Positions 8,026-16,167 of a stretch of DNA of 64,000 nucleotides are shown here, one piece after another. The stretch comes from Lachnospiraceae bacterium UBA6998. Lineage in GTDB: Bacteria > Bacillota > Clostridia > Lachnospirales > Lachnospiraceae. The position numbers were made by a program, and so were the translations under genes. How positions within the stretch are numbered: the stretch's first letter is position 1; each line of letters starts with the position of its first letter. The stretch lies in the NCBI GenBank assembly GCA_002448395.1, contig DJXS01000112.1, positions 36,196 through 100,195 on the forward strand, read 5' to 3'. Under the pieces are notes generated by a model. It saw nothing but the letters and a program-made list of their open reading frames with translations. It did no database searches and was not told the DNA's origin.

Positions 8026-8934
8026 TCACTCTTTCTCCGGCAGCTCATTGAGCAGCGTAAACCCGAGGATCATCGCGCCTCCGATCACCTGCAGCGCGCT
8101 CATCGGCTCGCGCAGGACACTGACCGAAAGGATCACCGCCACCAGCGGGTCTATATAGCTCAGTACAGCCGCTTCCTGCCCGGGCACATGCTGCAGGGAG
8201 GAGAAATACATACAGTACGCAACTCCTGTGTGGACCAGGCCCACGATCAGCAGAAGTCCTAAGCCCTGCCCGTTCACTTCTCCCAGATGCATTCCTCCGG
8301 TCAGCATCACATACGGAAACAGGGTCACAGCCGCCGCCACAAACTGCAGAAATGTCCTCTGGATCCCTCCCACATTTTTAATGAATTTGTTGAGCAGGAC
8401 AACTGTCGCATACAGCACTGCCGCGCCGAGGCCGAACAGAATGCCGATATGATCTGTTCCCCTTCCGCTCATTCCTCCTCCGCTTATCGTGATCAGAAGA
8501 ATGCCCAGCGTCGACATGACAAAACACACAAGCTTCCTCTTTGTCATCTCCTCCCGGAAAAGGATCGTGCTCACCAGCGTGATTATGACCGGTGCTGCGT
8601 AGTAACTGAGTGTCGCAACAGATACCGTCGTATATTTATAAGCTTCAAAAAGAAGGATCCAGTTGAATCCCATCGCTATACCGGAAATGATCAACAGGAT
8701 CAACTCCCTGCGCATGCCTGAAAGCTCCAGCTTCTGCTTTGTGACCAGCAGATAGGATCCGATCGCCAATATAGCCAGCATAGCCCTGCATAGAGCGATC
8801 TCCGCCGAAGGAAGCGGTATATTGCGGACAAAGAGTCCGATCGTTCCAAAGATCGCCATTGATAAGGCGATAAACAGTCTTGAGCGGTTCACTGCCGCCC
8901 TGTCGTTTTCTTTACCTTGCATGTTCCTGATCAA
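8026..8934 (-). CDS. EamA/DMT-superfamily membrane transporter
   Basis: A ten-helix drug/metabolite transporter of about 302 residues with two EamA repeats; it begins with the typical LFIALSMAIFGTIGLFVR and has the second-repeat features (YATVVLLNKF; SYIDPLVAVILSV). Members export amino acids, nucleotides or other small molecules; the substrate is unknown. The start is uncertain: the long frame uses a TTG at 8934, and an in-frame ATG at 8922 has AGGA too close to serve well. It starts 12 bases after the ExbD-like gene and probably shares that transcript. Confidence 0.85.
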   Translation of the reverse strand: MIRNMQGKENDRAAVNRSRLFIALSMAIFGTIGLFVRNIPLPSAEIALCRAMLAILAIGSYLLVTKQKLELSGMRRELILLIISGIAMGFNWILLFEAYKYTTVSVATLSYYAAPVIITLVSTILFREEMTKRKLVCFVMSTLGILLITISGGGMSGRGTDHIGILFGLGAAVLYATVVLLNKFIKNVGGIQRTFLQFVAAAVTLFPYVMLTGGMHLGEVNGQGLGLLLIVGLVHTGVAYCMYFSSLQHVPGQEAAVLSYIDPLVAVILSVSVLREPMSALQVIGGAMILGFTLLNELPEKE

Positions 8935-8946
8935 TCACTACCGTCT

Positions 8947-9393
8947 CTATTTTGAATTCTTTAATTGGATATCCAGCTCATCAAACACTTCTTTGACCCA
9001 GTTGTAGGTGTCCAGGATCGACTCCTCCTCTTCGAGTGTGAAGGTTCTGGAATCGCTGTTGTACTCCTCGACATACTTTTTAAGCTCTTCGCTGTCGGCG
9101 ACCTCATGCCCGTTGATCGTCACCACATCCTTTTTGATCGTGACGATGATATTGTCGGGGATCTCGCTCACGGCTTCTTCTTTCTGGTCCTGCTCTGTCT
9201 GCGCAGCAGCTTCCTTCGCCTCGCCCTGACTCTCGCTCTGTTCCTGCTGCACCGAGTCTCCGTTTCCCGGCAGCATGCCCTGACCGGGCCCCAGGCCAAA
9301 ATATCCACCGCCTCCCAGCAGCAGCAAAAGCGCTATAATCCCCGCTGTGGCAGCAGTCCTTCCGCCTCCGCCATTATTTCTCTCTTCCGCCAT
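8947..9393 (-). CDS. Single-span protein with ExbD-like outer domain
   Basis: 148 residues. A glycine-rich cytosolic start (NNGGGGRTAAT) leads into one membrane span (residues 15-33), a Gln/Glu-rich linker (about 45-78) and a C-terminal domain (DNIIVTIKKDVVTINGHEVA, then a helix and LDELDI at the end) whose pattern matches the periplasmic domain of ExbD/TolR. Unlike real ExbD, no aspartate lies in the membrane span. The gene follows a complete ExbD 4 bases downstream, so it may be a partner or regulator of that channel. SD GGAGG precedes the ATG. No function is known to me. Confidence 0.65.
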   Translation of the reverse strand: MAEERNNGGGGRTAATAGIIALLLLLGGGGYFGLGPGQGMLPGNGDSVQQEQSESQGEAKEAAAQTEQDQKEEAVSEIPDNIIVTIKKDVVTINGHEVADSEELKKYVEEYNSDSRTFTLEEEESILDTYNWVKEVFDELDIQLKNSK

Positions 9394-9397
9394 ACCT

Positions 9398-9970
9398 TTA
9401 CTCCTCCACGATCTGATAGAAAACTTCTTTTCTGAGCTGCTTCTGTGTTTTCAGAGCGTCCTGAATCGGCACAAACTCCTCTTTTCTGTAAATCGACTTT
9501 GTGTCGCAGTGGAAGACAATGAACACCGGATGATCCGGATAGTCATCCACAATGTCGTTGATGATCTCTGTCACATGCCTTTTCGTGTAGTCCGTCCTGT
9601 CCGATCCGAGCCGGAAAGACTCGACTTCCTGATCACTCCCCTTGTAAACCCTGAGAACGTGATTTCCGTCCTCCACTTCGTTGATGAAGGTGACGATCAC
9701 CGCGTCCGACTCGTATCTCTTGCCGCTGTCCTCGATCTTGTTCTTCCGGCTGACTTCGCTCTTCAGGATCGTGTTCTGCTCCTCCAAATCCGTCACCTGC
9801 TCTTCAAGTCCCGAGATCTTGCTCCGGGACTCCTCGGCGCTCTCCTGCATGTCTTTCTGCGTCTGGGTTCCGGCCAGCATTACGATAAAGAGGATCACGA
9901 ACAGGACATCCAGCAGCGGAGTCAGATTAATGTCATCACTCCCCCGGCTGCGCCGGCCTCTGTTTCTCAT
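9398..9970 (-). CDS. ExbD/TolR-family biopolymer transport protein with coiled coil
   Basis: 190 residues. The N-terminus INLTPLLDVLFVILFIVML is the ExbD/TolR signature; D21 is the protonatable membrane aspartate that couples proton flow to force. A coiled coil (about residues 45-80) and a globular outer domain of about 100 residues follow. It overlaps the ExbB-like gene by four bases (ATGA) and the ExbD-like gene follows 4 bases on, so the three form one operon. In didermic bacteria ExbBD powers TonB-dependent import; no TonB or outer membrane is expected here, so the driven process is unknown. Confidence 0.82.
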   Translation of the reverse strand: MRNRGRRSRGSDDINLTPLLDVLFVILFIVMLAGTQTQKDMQESAEESRSKISGLEEQVTDLEEQNTILKSEVSRKNKIEDSGKRYESDAVIVTFINEVEDGNHVLRVYKGSDQEVESFRLGSDRTDYTKRHVTEIINDIVDDYPDHPVFIVFHCDTKSIYRKEEFVPIQDALKTQKQLRKEVFYQIVEE

Positions 9971-10548
9971 TGATCCCCACCTCCCAGCGGAATCTCTCTG
10001 GCAACATTGTAGCTCTCCCGGAAACGATCGACGCCGTCGTCAATATAGTTCAGGTATCTGGAACAGAACAGAATATCCACGAACTTGAAGATGACCGCAA
10101 AGAGGATGCCCAGCACCGTCGAGGAGAGCGCGAACGAAACGCCCTCAAAGAGGTTCTGCGCGTTGGACCAGTCAGCATTCCCGTTCATCGCGACGAACAG
10201 TCCCGTGACCGTTCCCAATATGCCCAGCAGCGGAAAGATCTGGATGATCAGGGACACGGAGGAAAACAGCATCGAGTCGTTCTGGTAGTCGTCGCAGAAC
10301 TTGTCGAATTCCTTCCAGTCCTTCTTCACCTTTATCGTATATTCCGTTTCCACGATCCCTGCTTTTTTGCTCCTGAGCACCTGTTTGCCGGGCGTCTCGC
10401 CGTTGAGAGTGTCAATCCTCTTTTTGAGGACGATCATCCTGTTATAGGCCATGATCATGAGCACCGCTTCAACGACGGCCAGGATCACTATCCCTGCATT
10501 CAATGTTTTGGATAAAAACCAGGAAATTGCCAGTATCACACCATTCAT
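9967..10548 (-). CDS. MotA/TolQ/ExbB-family proton channel subunit
   Basis: About 193 residues with three predicted spans: one near the N-terminus, then the family pair LLGILGTVTGLFVAM (LLGILGT is the TolQ/ExbB hallmark) and FALSSTVLGILFAVIFKFV with the conserved Thr. Together with the ExbD protein encoded directly downstream it should form a pentameric stator that converts proton flow into movement. I prefer the ATG at 10548 (MNGVILA) because AGGTG stands six bases upstream; the longer frame starts with a TTG at 10566. It is the first gene of the ExbB-ExbD-ExbD-like-EamA run. Confidence 0.82.
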   Translation of the reverse strand: MNGVILAISWFLSKTLNAGIVILAVVEAVLMIMAYNRMIVLKKRIDTLNGETPGKQVLRSKKAGIVETEYTIKVKKDWKEFDKFCDDYQNDSMLFSSVSLIIQIFPLLGILGTVTGLFVAMNGNADWSNAQNLFEGVSFALSSTVLGILFAVIFKFVDILFCSRYLNYIDDGVDRFRESYNVAREIPLGGGDQ

Positions 10549-10783
10549 TTTCCGCACCTTTTTCAAAGTCAGACACTATTGCCATACACTGTTATTATAC
10601 CTTTTTTTCTTTATAATATGTACCCGTTTCCTTCCCCGGACTGCCTTCGGAACGTGTCTGTTTGGAGCAAAATAGTCAGATTATTATCTTTTTTACAAGC
10701 AATTTGTTTATTGATAATTGAATAAATGTCCGTTTTTCAATATACTTTTAATGATAAAACGTTTTCATAGCAGGAGGTGCTGT

Positions 10784-11161
10784 ATGGGAAAATTTGTAAT
10801 CAAGAACGCGAAGAATGGACTTAAATTCGACCTCAAAGCTTCAAACGGACAGGTGATCGCTTCCTCTCAGGTCTACAAACACAAAAAGACCTGTCTGAAC
10901 GGCACAGCCAGCGTAATGAAAAATGCGCCGGAAGCTGCACTCGAAGATCAGACCGTTGAAGGCTATGTCAAGCAGAAATGCCCTAAATTCGAGGTCTATA
11001 TGGACAAGAAGGGCGAATACCGCTTCCGCCTCAAAGCCACCAACGGGCAGATCATTGCGATCAGCGAAGGCTATGTGAAGATGGCCAGCTGCATGAACGG
11101 CATCGACAGTGTGCGCAAGAACGCGATCGACGCTCCTGTTGAAGAAGAGGAAGAGGAATAA
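10784..11161 (+). CDS. DUF1508 (YegP-like) tandem-domain protein
   Basis: 125 residues made of two copies of the YegP/DUF1508 fold: KFVIKNAKNGLKFDLKASNG with SQVYKHKKTCLNG, then KFEVYMDKKGEYRFRLKATN with SEGYVKMASCMNGIDSVRKN. It ends in a run of acidic residues. These small proteins bind ligands or form dimers; their role is not established. The ATG at 10784 is set by AGGAGG at 10772; the frame is open further upstream but without a site. It is divergent from the ExbB operon across about 235 bases and shares a bidirectional terminator with amrS. Confidence 0.85.
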   Translation: MGKFVIKNAKNGLKFDLKASNGQVIASSQVYKHKKTCLNGTASVMKNAPEAALEDQTVEGYVKQKCPKFEVYMDKKGEYRFRLKATNGQIIAISEGYVKMASCMNGIDSVRKNAIDAPVEEEEEE

Positions 11162-11173
11162 ACAGGTATAATA

Positions 11174-11206
11174 AAAGCGCCGGTCCCCCAAAGGGTCGGC
11201 GCTTTT
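11174..11206. terminator. Bidirectional terminator between DUF1508 gene and amrS
   Basis: Imperfect GC-rich stem (aaagcgccggtccc / gggtcggcgcttttt) with A before and T after, serving both convergent transcripts. Confidence 0.85.
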
Positions 11207-11222
11207 TCATATCTCATTAATT

Positions 11223-12074
11223 TCAGCAGTTTCCAGTATATACGTATTTGAGCTTTTCGCGGGCCGCTTCGGCCAGACGGTAGATCTTCTTTACAGATGT
11301 CGCCTCGCGGTCCGTCATGTGAAAGCGCGGGAAGAATCTTGAGATGTGAAGCGGGATCTCATTTCCGGGTACGATCCCTTCAAGAGAAGAGATCCATTCG
11401 CACATCTTATGCATCTCCTCCTCGGAATCATTCTCTCCGGGAATGATCAGCGTAGTCAGCTCCACATGGCAGGACTGAACAGCGCGGGTTATAAAGCGCA
11501 TTACCATTTCCCTGTCTCCGCCGAGCACTTCCCTGTAATACCTGTCCGTAAACCCCTTCAGATCGATATTCATCGCGTCCATGCAGGGGAGGATCTCCTC
11601 CAGAACGGAGACCTCCGCTGTGCCGTTGCTGACCAGCACATTGACCATGCCCCTCTCATGCACTATTTTGGCTGTATCCCTCACAAATTCATATCCGACC
11701 AGCGGCTCATTGTAAGTGAAGGCAACTCCGACATTGCCCTTTCTCTTGTAATACTGCGCCGTCTCAGCGATCTGTTCCGGCGTCACCAGCTCCGCCCGGT
11801 CTGCGTAACGCATAGCTTCCTGTGACCAGGAGATCTCGTAATTCTGACAGAAAGGACAGCGCAGATTGCAGCCGTAGCTGCCCGCCGACAGAATGAGGCT
11901 TCCCGGTCTGAAACGCCGCAGCGGCTTCTTCTCTATGGGATCGAGAGCAAGGGAAGTGATCCTTCCGTAGTTAGCCGCCCGCACAGTTCCGCCGGCGCAG
12001 ATCCGGGCGCCGCAGAAGCCGATCTGTCCTTCTGAAAGCTCACAGTGTCTGAAACAGACTCCACATACCGCCAT
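11223..12074 (-). CDS. amrS: AmmeMemoRadiSam system radical SAM enzyme
   Basis: A radical SAM protein of 283 residues. An N-terminal zinc-binding-like segment (CGVCFRHC and GFCGARIC) precedes the cluster motif GCNLRCPFC, with C69, C73 and C76 in CX3CX2C spacing for the 4Fe-4S cluster. VAFTYNEPLVGYEF and SNGT are the following family blocks. It lies 37 bases after the AmrB-AmrA fusion gene, which gives the system its name. It is often annotated as a pyruvate formate-lyase activating-like enzyme, but the system is defined only by co-occurrence; the substrate is unknown to me. GGAGG precedes the ATG. Confidence 0.9.
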   Translation of the reverse strand: MAVCGVCFRHCELSEGQIGFCGARICAGGTVRAANYGRITSLALDPIEKKPLRRFRPGSLILSAGSYGCNLRCPFCQNYEISWSQEAMRYADRAELVTPEQIAETAQYYKRKGNVGVAFTYNEPLVGYEFVRDTAKIVHERGMVNVLVSNGTAEVSVLEEILPCMDAMNIDLKGFTDRYYREVLGGDREMVMRFITRAVQSCHVELTTLIIPGENDSEEEMHKMCEWISSLEGIVPGNEIPLHISRFFPRFHMTDREATSVKKIYRLAEAAREKLKYVYTGNC

Positions 12075-12111
12075 AACAGCACCTCCGCCTATTATGCATC
12101 CGTAAACCCGC

Positions 12112-13500
12112 TCAGTGATGCCTCACGACTTCAAAACGCTGCAGTTCGACTTTCTTGTCCCAGTCTGCGATCCCGGCTTTACTCTTAGCAATGGAAATCT
12201 GCTCTTCCACCGTATCTACGCCGTCGAGATCCGGCAGGAGAAGTCCTCTCTTCCTGCCTTTGGTGACAATGACTCCATAGCGCTTGACGTCCAGTTCATC
12301 CGGCGAGCTGACAGGTTCGGGATCCCCCAGCACATCGACGCTGATCTCCAGCCATTTCAGTTCCGCCGGCCTGATCGGATCGAAGCGCGGATCCCTTGTG
12401 GAGGCGCTGACCGCATTATCTATGATCTCCTGCGCCAGACAGCCCCTGACAGGCGAGATCGTGCCTATACATCCCCGGAGTTTGCCGTGCTCATGGATGG
12501 ACACAAAAGCCCCTGCGCGCCGCGAAACAAGCTCAGCAGGCAGATCCTGCGGCATTTCCATCTTCCTGTGCTTAAGGATGTAGTGCTCCACGGACGCTCT
12601 GGCCAGCCGCACATAGGGATCCTCTTTTGCTCTCTCCGCAGAGAGTTTATCCTCAGCTTTTTTCAGGTACTCATCCAGAAAGTGCCTGCTGCCGTCGGGA
12701 TCTCCCGGATAGAAAGTGCAGATCCCGTAGCCGACCCCGGTCACATCTTCGTGGGATAACTGTTCCGCTTTTACAGACAGTCCGTCGAGAGTTCCCGCCA
12801 TGATGACAAAAGAGCGATGCCCGCACTCTGCCGCCCTGTCGCAGAAGGTCTCGTCGAAATCAAACAGTTCCCCGAAAGCCGCCCTTCCGCAGACATCCAT
12901 GATCCTCTCGTCGTACTGCGGACCCTCCGGTGCATATCCATAGGGACCGTAATCCTGAAGTTTGTGGGACAGATCCCCGCTGGCCACAAATACCGCTCTT
13001 CTTCCAAGGCTCCCCACTGCATCCCGGATCATCTGCCCCAATCTGTAGTGCTCAGTCAGGGGAAGACCTGAGAGGCCGATCCTCACTATTTTGCCGCCCG
13101 AATATTTGCGGCGGATGAAGTAAAGAGGAACCATAGTCCCGTGGTCAAGCCGCCTTTCGCGCTCTCCCATGATGCCTGCGGGAAATCCTTTCTCCCGGGC
13201 AAGCTGGTCGATGGCGGCGACCAGTTCCGTATCGTACTCCTCCTGAAAACTCACCTGCGAAGCCCGGAACTGTCCGAAATCCCCCCGGGCGCTCCTGCCG
13301 GGAGAGATGTGGAAATAGTCCGCGTACATAACGGAATGCGGACTTGTGATGATGATCGTATCCGGCGAAAGCGCCGCGATCTCCTCCGCGACGCGCTCAT
13401 AGGCAGCGGTCGTCTTCCTGATCTGTGCCTCACTTCCGCGCCCTACAGCAGGTACGATCATGGGCGGATGCGGCACCATAAACGCTGCGAGAATAGACAT
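12112..13500 (-). CDS. AmrB (MEMO-like) - AmrA (AMMECR1-like) fusion protein
   Basis: 462 residues joining two proteins of the AmmeMemoRadiSam set. Residues 1-265 match MEMO/AmrB, a class III extradiol dioxygenase fold (PHPPMIVP, IITSPHSVMYADYF, VASGDLSHKL). Residues 285-460 match AMMECR1/AmrA (RRAGAFVSIHEHGKLRGCIG and DLDGVDTVEEQISIAKSKAGI). LRGCIG is the AMMECR1 hallmark. Human homologues of both halves exist, but the bacterial reaction is unknown. The start follows GGAGG by six bases. Upstream by 10 bases is a CmpB-like membrane gene and downstream is amrS, one operon. Confidence 0.9.
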   Translation of the reverse strand: MSILAAFMVPHPPMIVPAVGRGSEAQIRKTTAAYERVAEEIAALSPDTIIITSPHSVMYADYFHISPGRSARGDFGQFRASQVSFQEEYDTELVAAIDQLAREKGFPAGIMGERERRLDHGTMVPLYFIRRKYSGGKIVRIGLSGLPLTEHYRLGQMIRDAVGSLGRRAVFVASGDLSHKLQDYGPYGYAPEGPQYDERIMDVCGRAAFGELFDFDETFCDRAAECGHRSFVIMAGTLDGLSVKAEQLSHEDVTGVGYGICTFYPGDPDGSRHFLDEYLKKAEDKLSAERAKEDPYVRLARASVEHYILKHRKMEMPQDLPAELVSRRAGAFVSIHEHGKLRGCIGTISPVRGCLAQEIIDNAVSASTRDPRFDPIRPAELKWLEISVDVLGDPEPVSSPDELDVKRYGVIVTKGRKRGLLLPDLDGVDTVEEQISIAKSKAGIADWDKKVELQRFEVVRHH

Positions 13501-13510
13501 ATGATCCCTC

Positions 13511-14065
13511 CTAATTCCTTAACTTCATGATCTGGTACAATATACAATCCAAAGCAAACACAGCTCCAAGGGTAAGGCACACCGCATTTACAAACGCGGG
13601 ATCAAACAGTTTTATGAACCTGGCCAGCATCGGAATGACGGCATAGATCAGGACCAGTCCGGCAAGGCCGAAGACAAAGACCGACCGAAAACAGACATAC
13701 CCTCCTATATTTCCAAAATTCCATATCTCTGTGTTGTAATCCCACAGTCTTGTTCCGAACACATTGTACAGAACCCATCCTGTAACGTACTCCAGGACGC
13801 CTGACACGATCACACTGAGCAGGAAGACACGAAGCGGGCTCTCTTTGAACCGATATACCAGGATCGCGTATGCCAGGCCTCCGAATGCGTAGATCGGCAC
13901 CCACGGACCATAACTGGATCCCCTCTTGACAAAATATCCCAGATCGATCCTGTAAAACAACAATTCATATATAAATCCGCTGATGCCGCTGATCACCATC
14001 ACTAAGATCAGCAGGTCCATCAGCTGCATATCATTCAGGCTGTAATCACTTTTAAGAAATTCCAT
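13511..14065 (-). CDS. CmpB-type putative ABC transporter permease (integral membrane protein)
   Basis: 184 residues with about five membrane spans. The blocks GFIYELLFYRIDLGYFVKRG, GPWVPIYAFGG and YVTGWVLYNVFG with LWDY match the family annotated as putative ABC transporter permease (Pfam ABC_trans_CmpB); no ATPase partner is near, so transport is unproven. It is the first gene of the run with the AmrB-AmrA fusion and amrS (10-base spacing). A TATAAT on the minus strand (14092-14097) lies right behind the trmD terminator and could start this transcript. Confidence 0.7.
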   Translation of the reverse strand: MEFLKSDYSLNDMQLMDLLILVMVISGISGFIYELLFYRIDLGYFVKRGSSYGPWVPIYAFGGLAYAILVYRFKESPLRVFLLSVIVSGVLEYVTGWVLYNVFGTRLWDYNTEIWNFGNIGGYVCFRSVFVFGLAGLVLIYAVIPMLARFIKLFDPAFVNAVCLTLGAVFALDCILYQIMKLRN

Positions 14066-14096
14066 TCCGTTCTGCCTCCTTTCTTACAACCATTAT

Positions 14097-14131
14097 ATAT
14101 AAAAAAAGAGACGGTGGAAATTCCCCGTCTC
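14097..14131 (-). terminator. Rho-independent terminator of the AI-2E/trmD transcript
   Basis: Minus-strand stem gagacgg / ccgtctc followed by seven T. The trmD stop codon overlaps the first arm. Confidence 0.85.
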
Positions 14132-14876
14132 ATTTTCTCTCTTTTGCCAGTTCTTCCAAAATTTCCGCTTCCTCTTCGGTCATCTCCCTTCCGTCGAGGA
14201 GATCCGGCCTCATCAAAAGCGTCTTTCTAAGAGACTCCCTGAGCCTCCATTTGCGGATCTTTTCATGATGCCCTGACAGCAGGACCTCGGGCACCGATTC
14301 GCCCTCGTAAACCGCCGGCTGCGTGTACTGCGGATACTCCAGAAGTCCGTTTTCAAAGGATTCCTCGCTGGTGCTGCCGTCCCGGATCGCGCCGGGCAGG
14401 AGCCTTATCACCGCGTCCGACACTGCCATTGCGGCGATCTCTCCGCCTGTCAAAACATAGTCCCCGATGGAGATCTGCTCGTCCACGCGGCTGTATATGC
14501 GCTCGTCCATGCCCTCATAATGGCCGCAGATCAGGATCAGATGATCAAGCTGCGCATAACTGCGCGCCGTCTTCTGATCAAACTTTCGTCCGGCCGGCGT
14601 CATCGCAGCTGAAACTGCATTTCCGCCCTGAGGAATGCCCTCTCCTGTGCCCTGTGCATATCTGAGCGCGTCCAGCACCGGCTGACAACGCATCACCATA
14701 CCGGCTCCGCCGCCAAAAGGTGAATCGTCAATGTGCCGGTAGCTCCCCGGAGCGAAATCTTTAATATCGATGATCTCAATCTGCAGGCTTTCTTTGCGGA
14801 TCGCCCGCTGCAGAACAGGTCCCTGCAGGAAGCTGTCGAACAACTGCGGAAACATCGTAAGAATCGAGATCTTCAT
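14130..14876 (-). CDS. trmD: tRNA (guanine-37-N1)-methyltransferase
   Basis: A 248-residue SPOUT enzyme that makes m1G37 in tRNAs reading CUN, CCN and CGG codons and so prevents frameshifts. SAM-knot blocks are complete: FGGGAGMVMR, LICGHYEGMDERI and SIGDYVLTGGE followed by AMAVSDAVIRLLPG. It overlaps the AI-2E-type transporter gene by four bases (ATGA). The usual partners rpsP, rimM and rplS are not next to it here, which is somewhat unusual. tRNA-Pro(AGG), encoded 4 kb away, has G37 and would be a substrate. Confidence 0.96.
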   Translation of the reverse strand: MKISILTMFPQLFDSFLQGPVLQRAIRKESLQIEIIDIKDFAPGSYRHIDDSPFGGGAGMVMRCQPVLDALRYAQGTGEGIPQGGNAVSAAMTPAGRKFDQKTARSYAQLDHLILICGHYEGMDERIYSRVDEQISIGDYVLTGGEIAAMAVSDAVIRLLPGAIRDGSTSEESFENGLLEYPQYTQPAVYEGESVPEVLLSGHHEKIRKWRLRESLRKTLLMRPDLLDGREMTEEEAEILEELAKERK

Positions 14877-16102
14877 TTGCGTTTTCCGCCCTCTGACATC
14901 TCGCTGAGCACTTCCATGGCTGCAGCTTTTTCCTTCGACTCTTTTTCGTCCGGATCTTCTGTCCCGAGCTCAGCATCCATCTCCGCTCTTCTCATCTCCA
15001 GAAGCGGCAGGATCCCCTCTTCATATGTGAAGTCGATGATCGCGGCCAGCGGTATGGCGAGCAGGATTCCCACTACGCCGAAAATATTGCCGAAGAGAAC
15101 GATTGAGCACAGGATCAGCAGTCCCGAGACCCCGAGAGAATCCCCGAACAGCTTGGGCTTGATCACATACCCGTCAAGAGTCTGCAGAATCGCTGTAAAT
15201 GCAAGGAACATGAGCGCATGCCACGGATTGACCAGCAGCAGGATAAATCCGCCGATCACCGCTCCGATGACCGGTCCGAAACTCGGGATCAGGTTTGTGA
15301 CACCGCAGACGACAGAAACCAGACCTACATACTGCATTCCGCAGATCGCCATGAAGACCGCGTTTGCGCCGCCCACTATGACGCCGTCAAGAAGTGAAAA
15401 CACGATATAGCGAACCAGAATATTGTTGCATCGCGACATGAAATTCAGCACGATATCATACCACTTCTGCGAAAGGAGCGATCTCATCAGGCGTCTGCTC
15501 CCGGTTTTGATCGAATCTTTGGCAAGAAGAAGATAGATGGACAAAATCGACGCGATCAGCAGACTAAAGATCGTCCTTCCGATATTCGCTGAAGTACTGA
15601 GGATTCGCCTCAATGAAGTGCTCAGAAACTGGGAAGCTGTTCTGAGCAGATCCTCCGGAGATCCCATCATACTCTCCAGCTGCGAACCGATATCGAATGC
15701 CCCTATGTTCAGGCTCTGGATCAGCAGATTCAGCCTGGCGATATAGTTGTCCATGTTGCTGACCAGCAGCAAAATGCTCTCGATCAGCTGAGGGACCAGC
15801 ATAAACAGAAGCGCAGACAGGAACAGGAGCACCAGGATCATTCCCAGAAATACGGAGAGCGTCCATTTCAGGTTCTCGCTCCGCAGTTTCTTAAAGACAT
15901 TCTTTTGAAGCCAGGTCGCCAGCGGATTGACCAGATACGCGATCACGCCCCCGTAAAAAATGGGCATGAAGTATCCGCCGACATTCCTGAGAAAGTCGTT
16001 TATCACCCCAAGATTGGTCAGGGCCACATAGCTCACAACGCCGATCACGATCGCAACGGCATTGTTATACCATTTTTTATTTCTGAACTTGTCCTTTTTC
16101 AT
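14873..16102 (-). CDS. AI-2E transporter family (UPF0118) membrane protein
   Basis: 409 residues with the fold of PF01594: two N-terminal spans (YNNAVAIVIGVVSYVAL and IFYGGVIAYLVNPLATWL), further spans, a helical loop (about 130-180), and the conserved C-terminal block IPSFGPVIGAVIGG with DGYVIKPKLFGDSLGVSGL. Family members include AI-2 exporters and sodium/proton antiporters; the substrate cannot be read from sequence. The C-terminus is a charged tail. Translationally coupled to trmD. Confidence 0.85.
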   Translation of the reverse strand: MKKDKFRNKKWYNNAVAIVIGVVSYVALTNLGVINDFLRNVGGYFMPIFYGGVIAYLVNPLATWLQKNVFKKLRSENLKWTLSVFLGMILVLLFLSALLFMLVPQLIESILLLVSNMDNYIARLNLLIQSLNIGAFDIGSQLESMMGSPEDLLRTASQFLSTSLRRILSTSANIGRTIFSLLIASILSIYLLLAKDSIKTGSRRLMRSLLSQKWYDIVLNFMSRCNNILVRYIVFSLLDGVIVGGANAVFMAICGMQYVGLVSVVCGVTNLIPSFGPVIGAVIGGFILLLVNPWHALMFLAFTAILQTLDGYVIKPKLFGDSLGVSGLLILCSIVLFGNIFGVVGILLAIPLAAIIDFTYEEGILPLLEMRRAEMDAELGTEDPDEKESKEKAAAMEVLSEMSEGGKRK

Positions 16103-16167
16103 CGCCTAACCGTATCTTTGTCAAAATACTGTGCTGCCAGTCAGTCCGTCAGATTCCGCGCCGGGAA

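Noticed and set aside
9967..10548. Zorya defence system (ZorA-like channel)
   Set aside because: The ExbB protein lacks the long ZorA tail, the ExbD proteins lack an OmpA/MotB domain, and no ZorC, ZorD or ZorE gene is adjacent.
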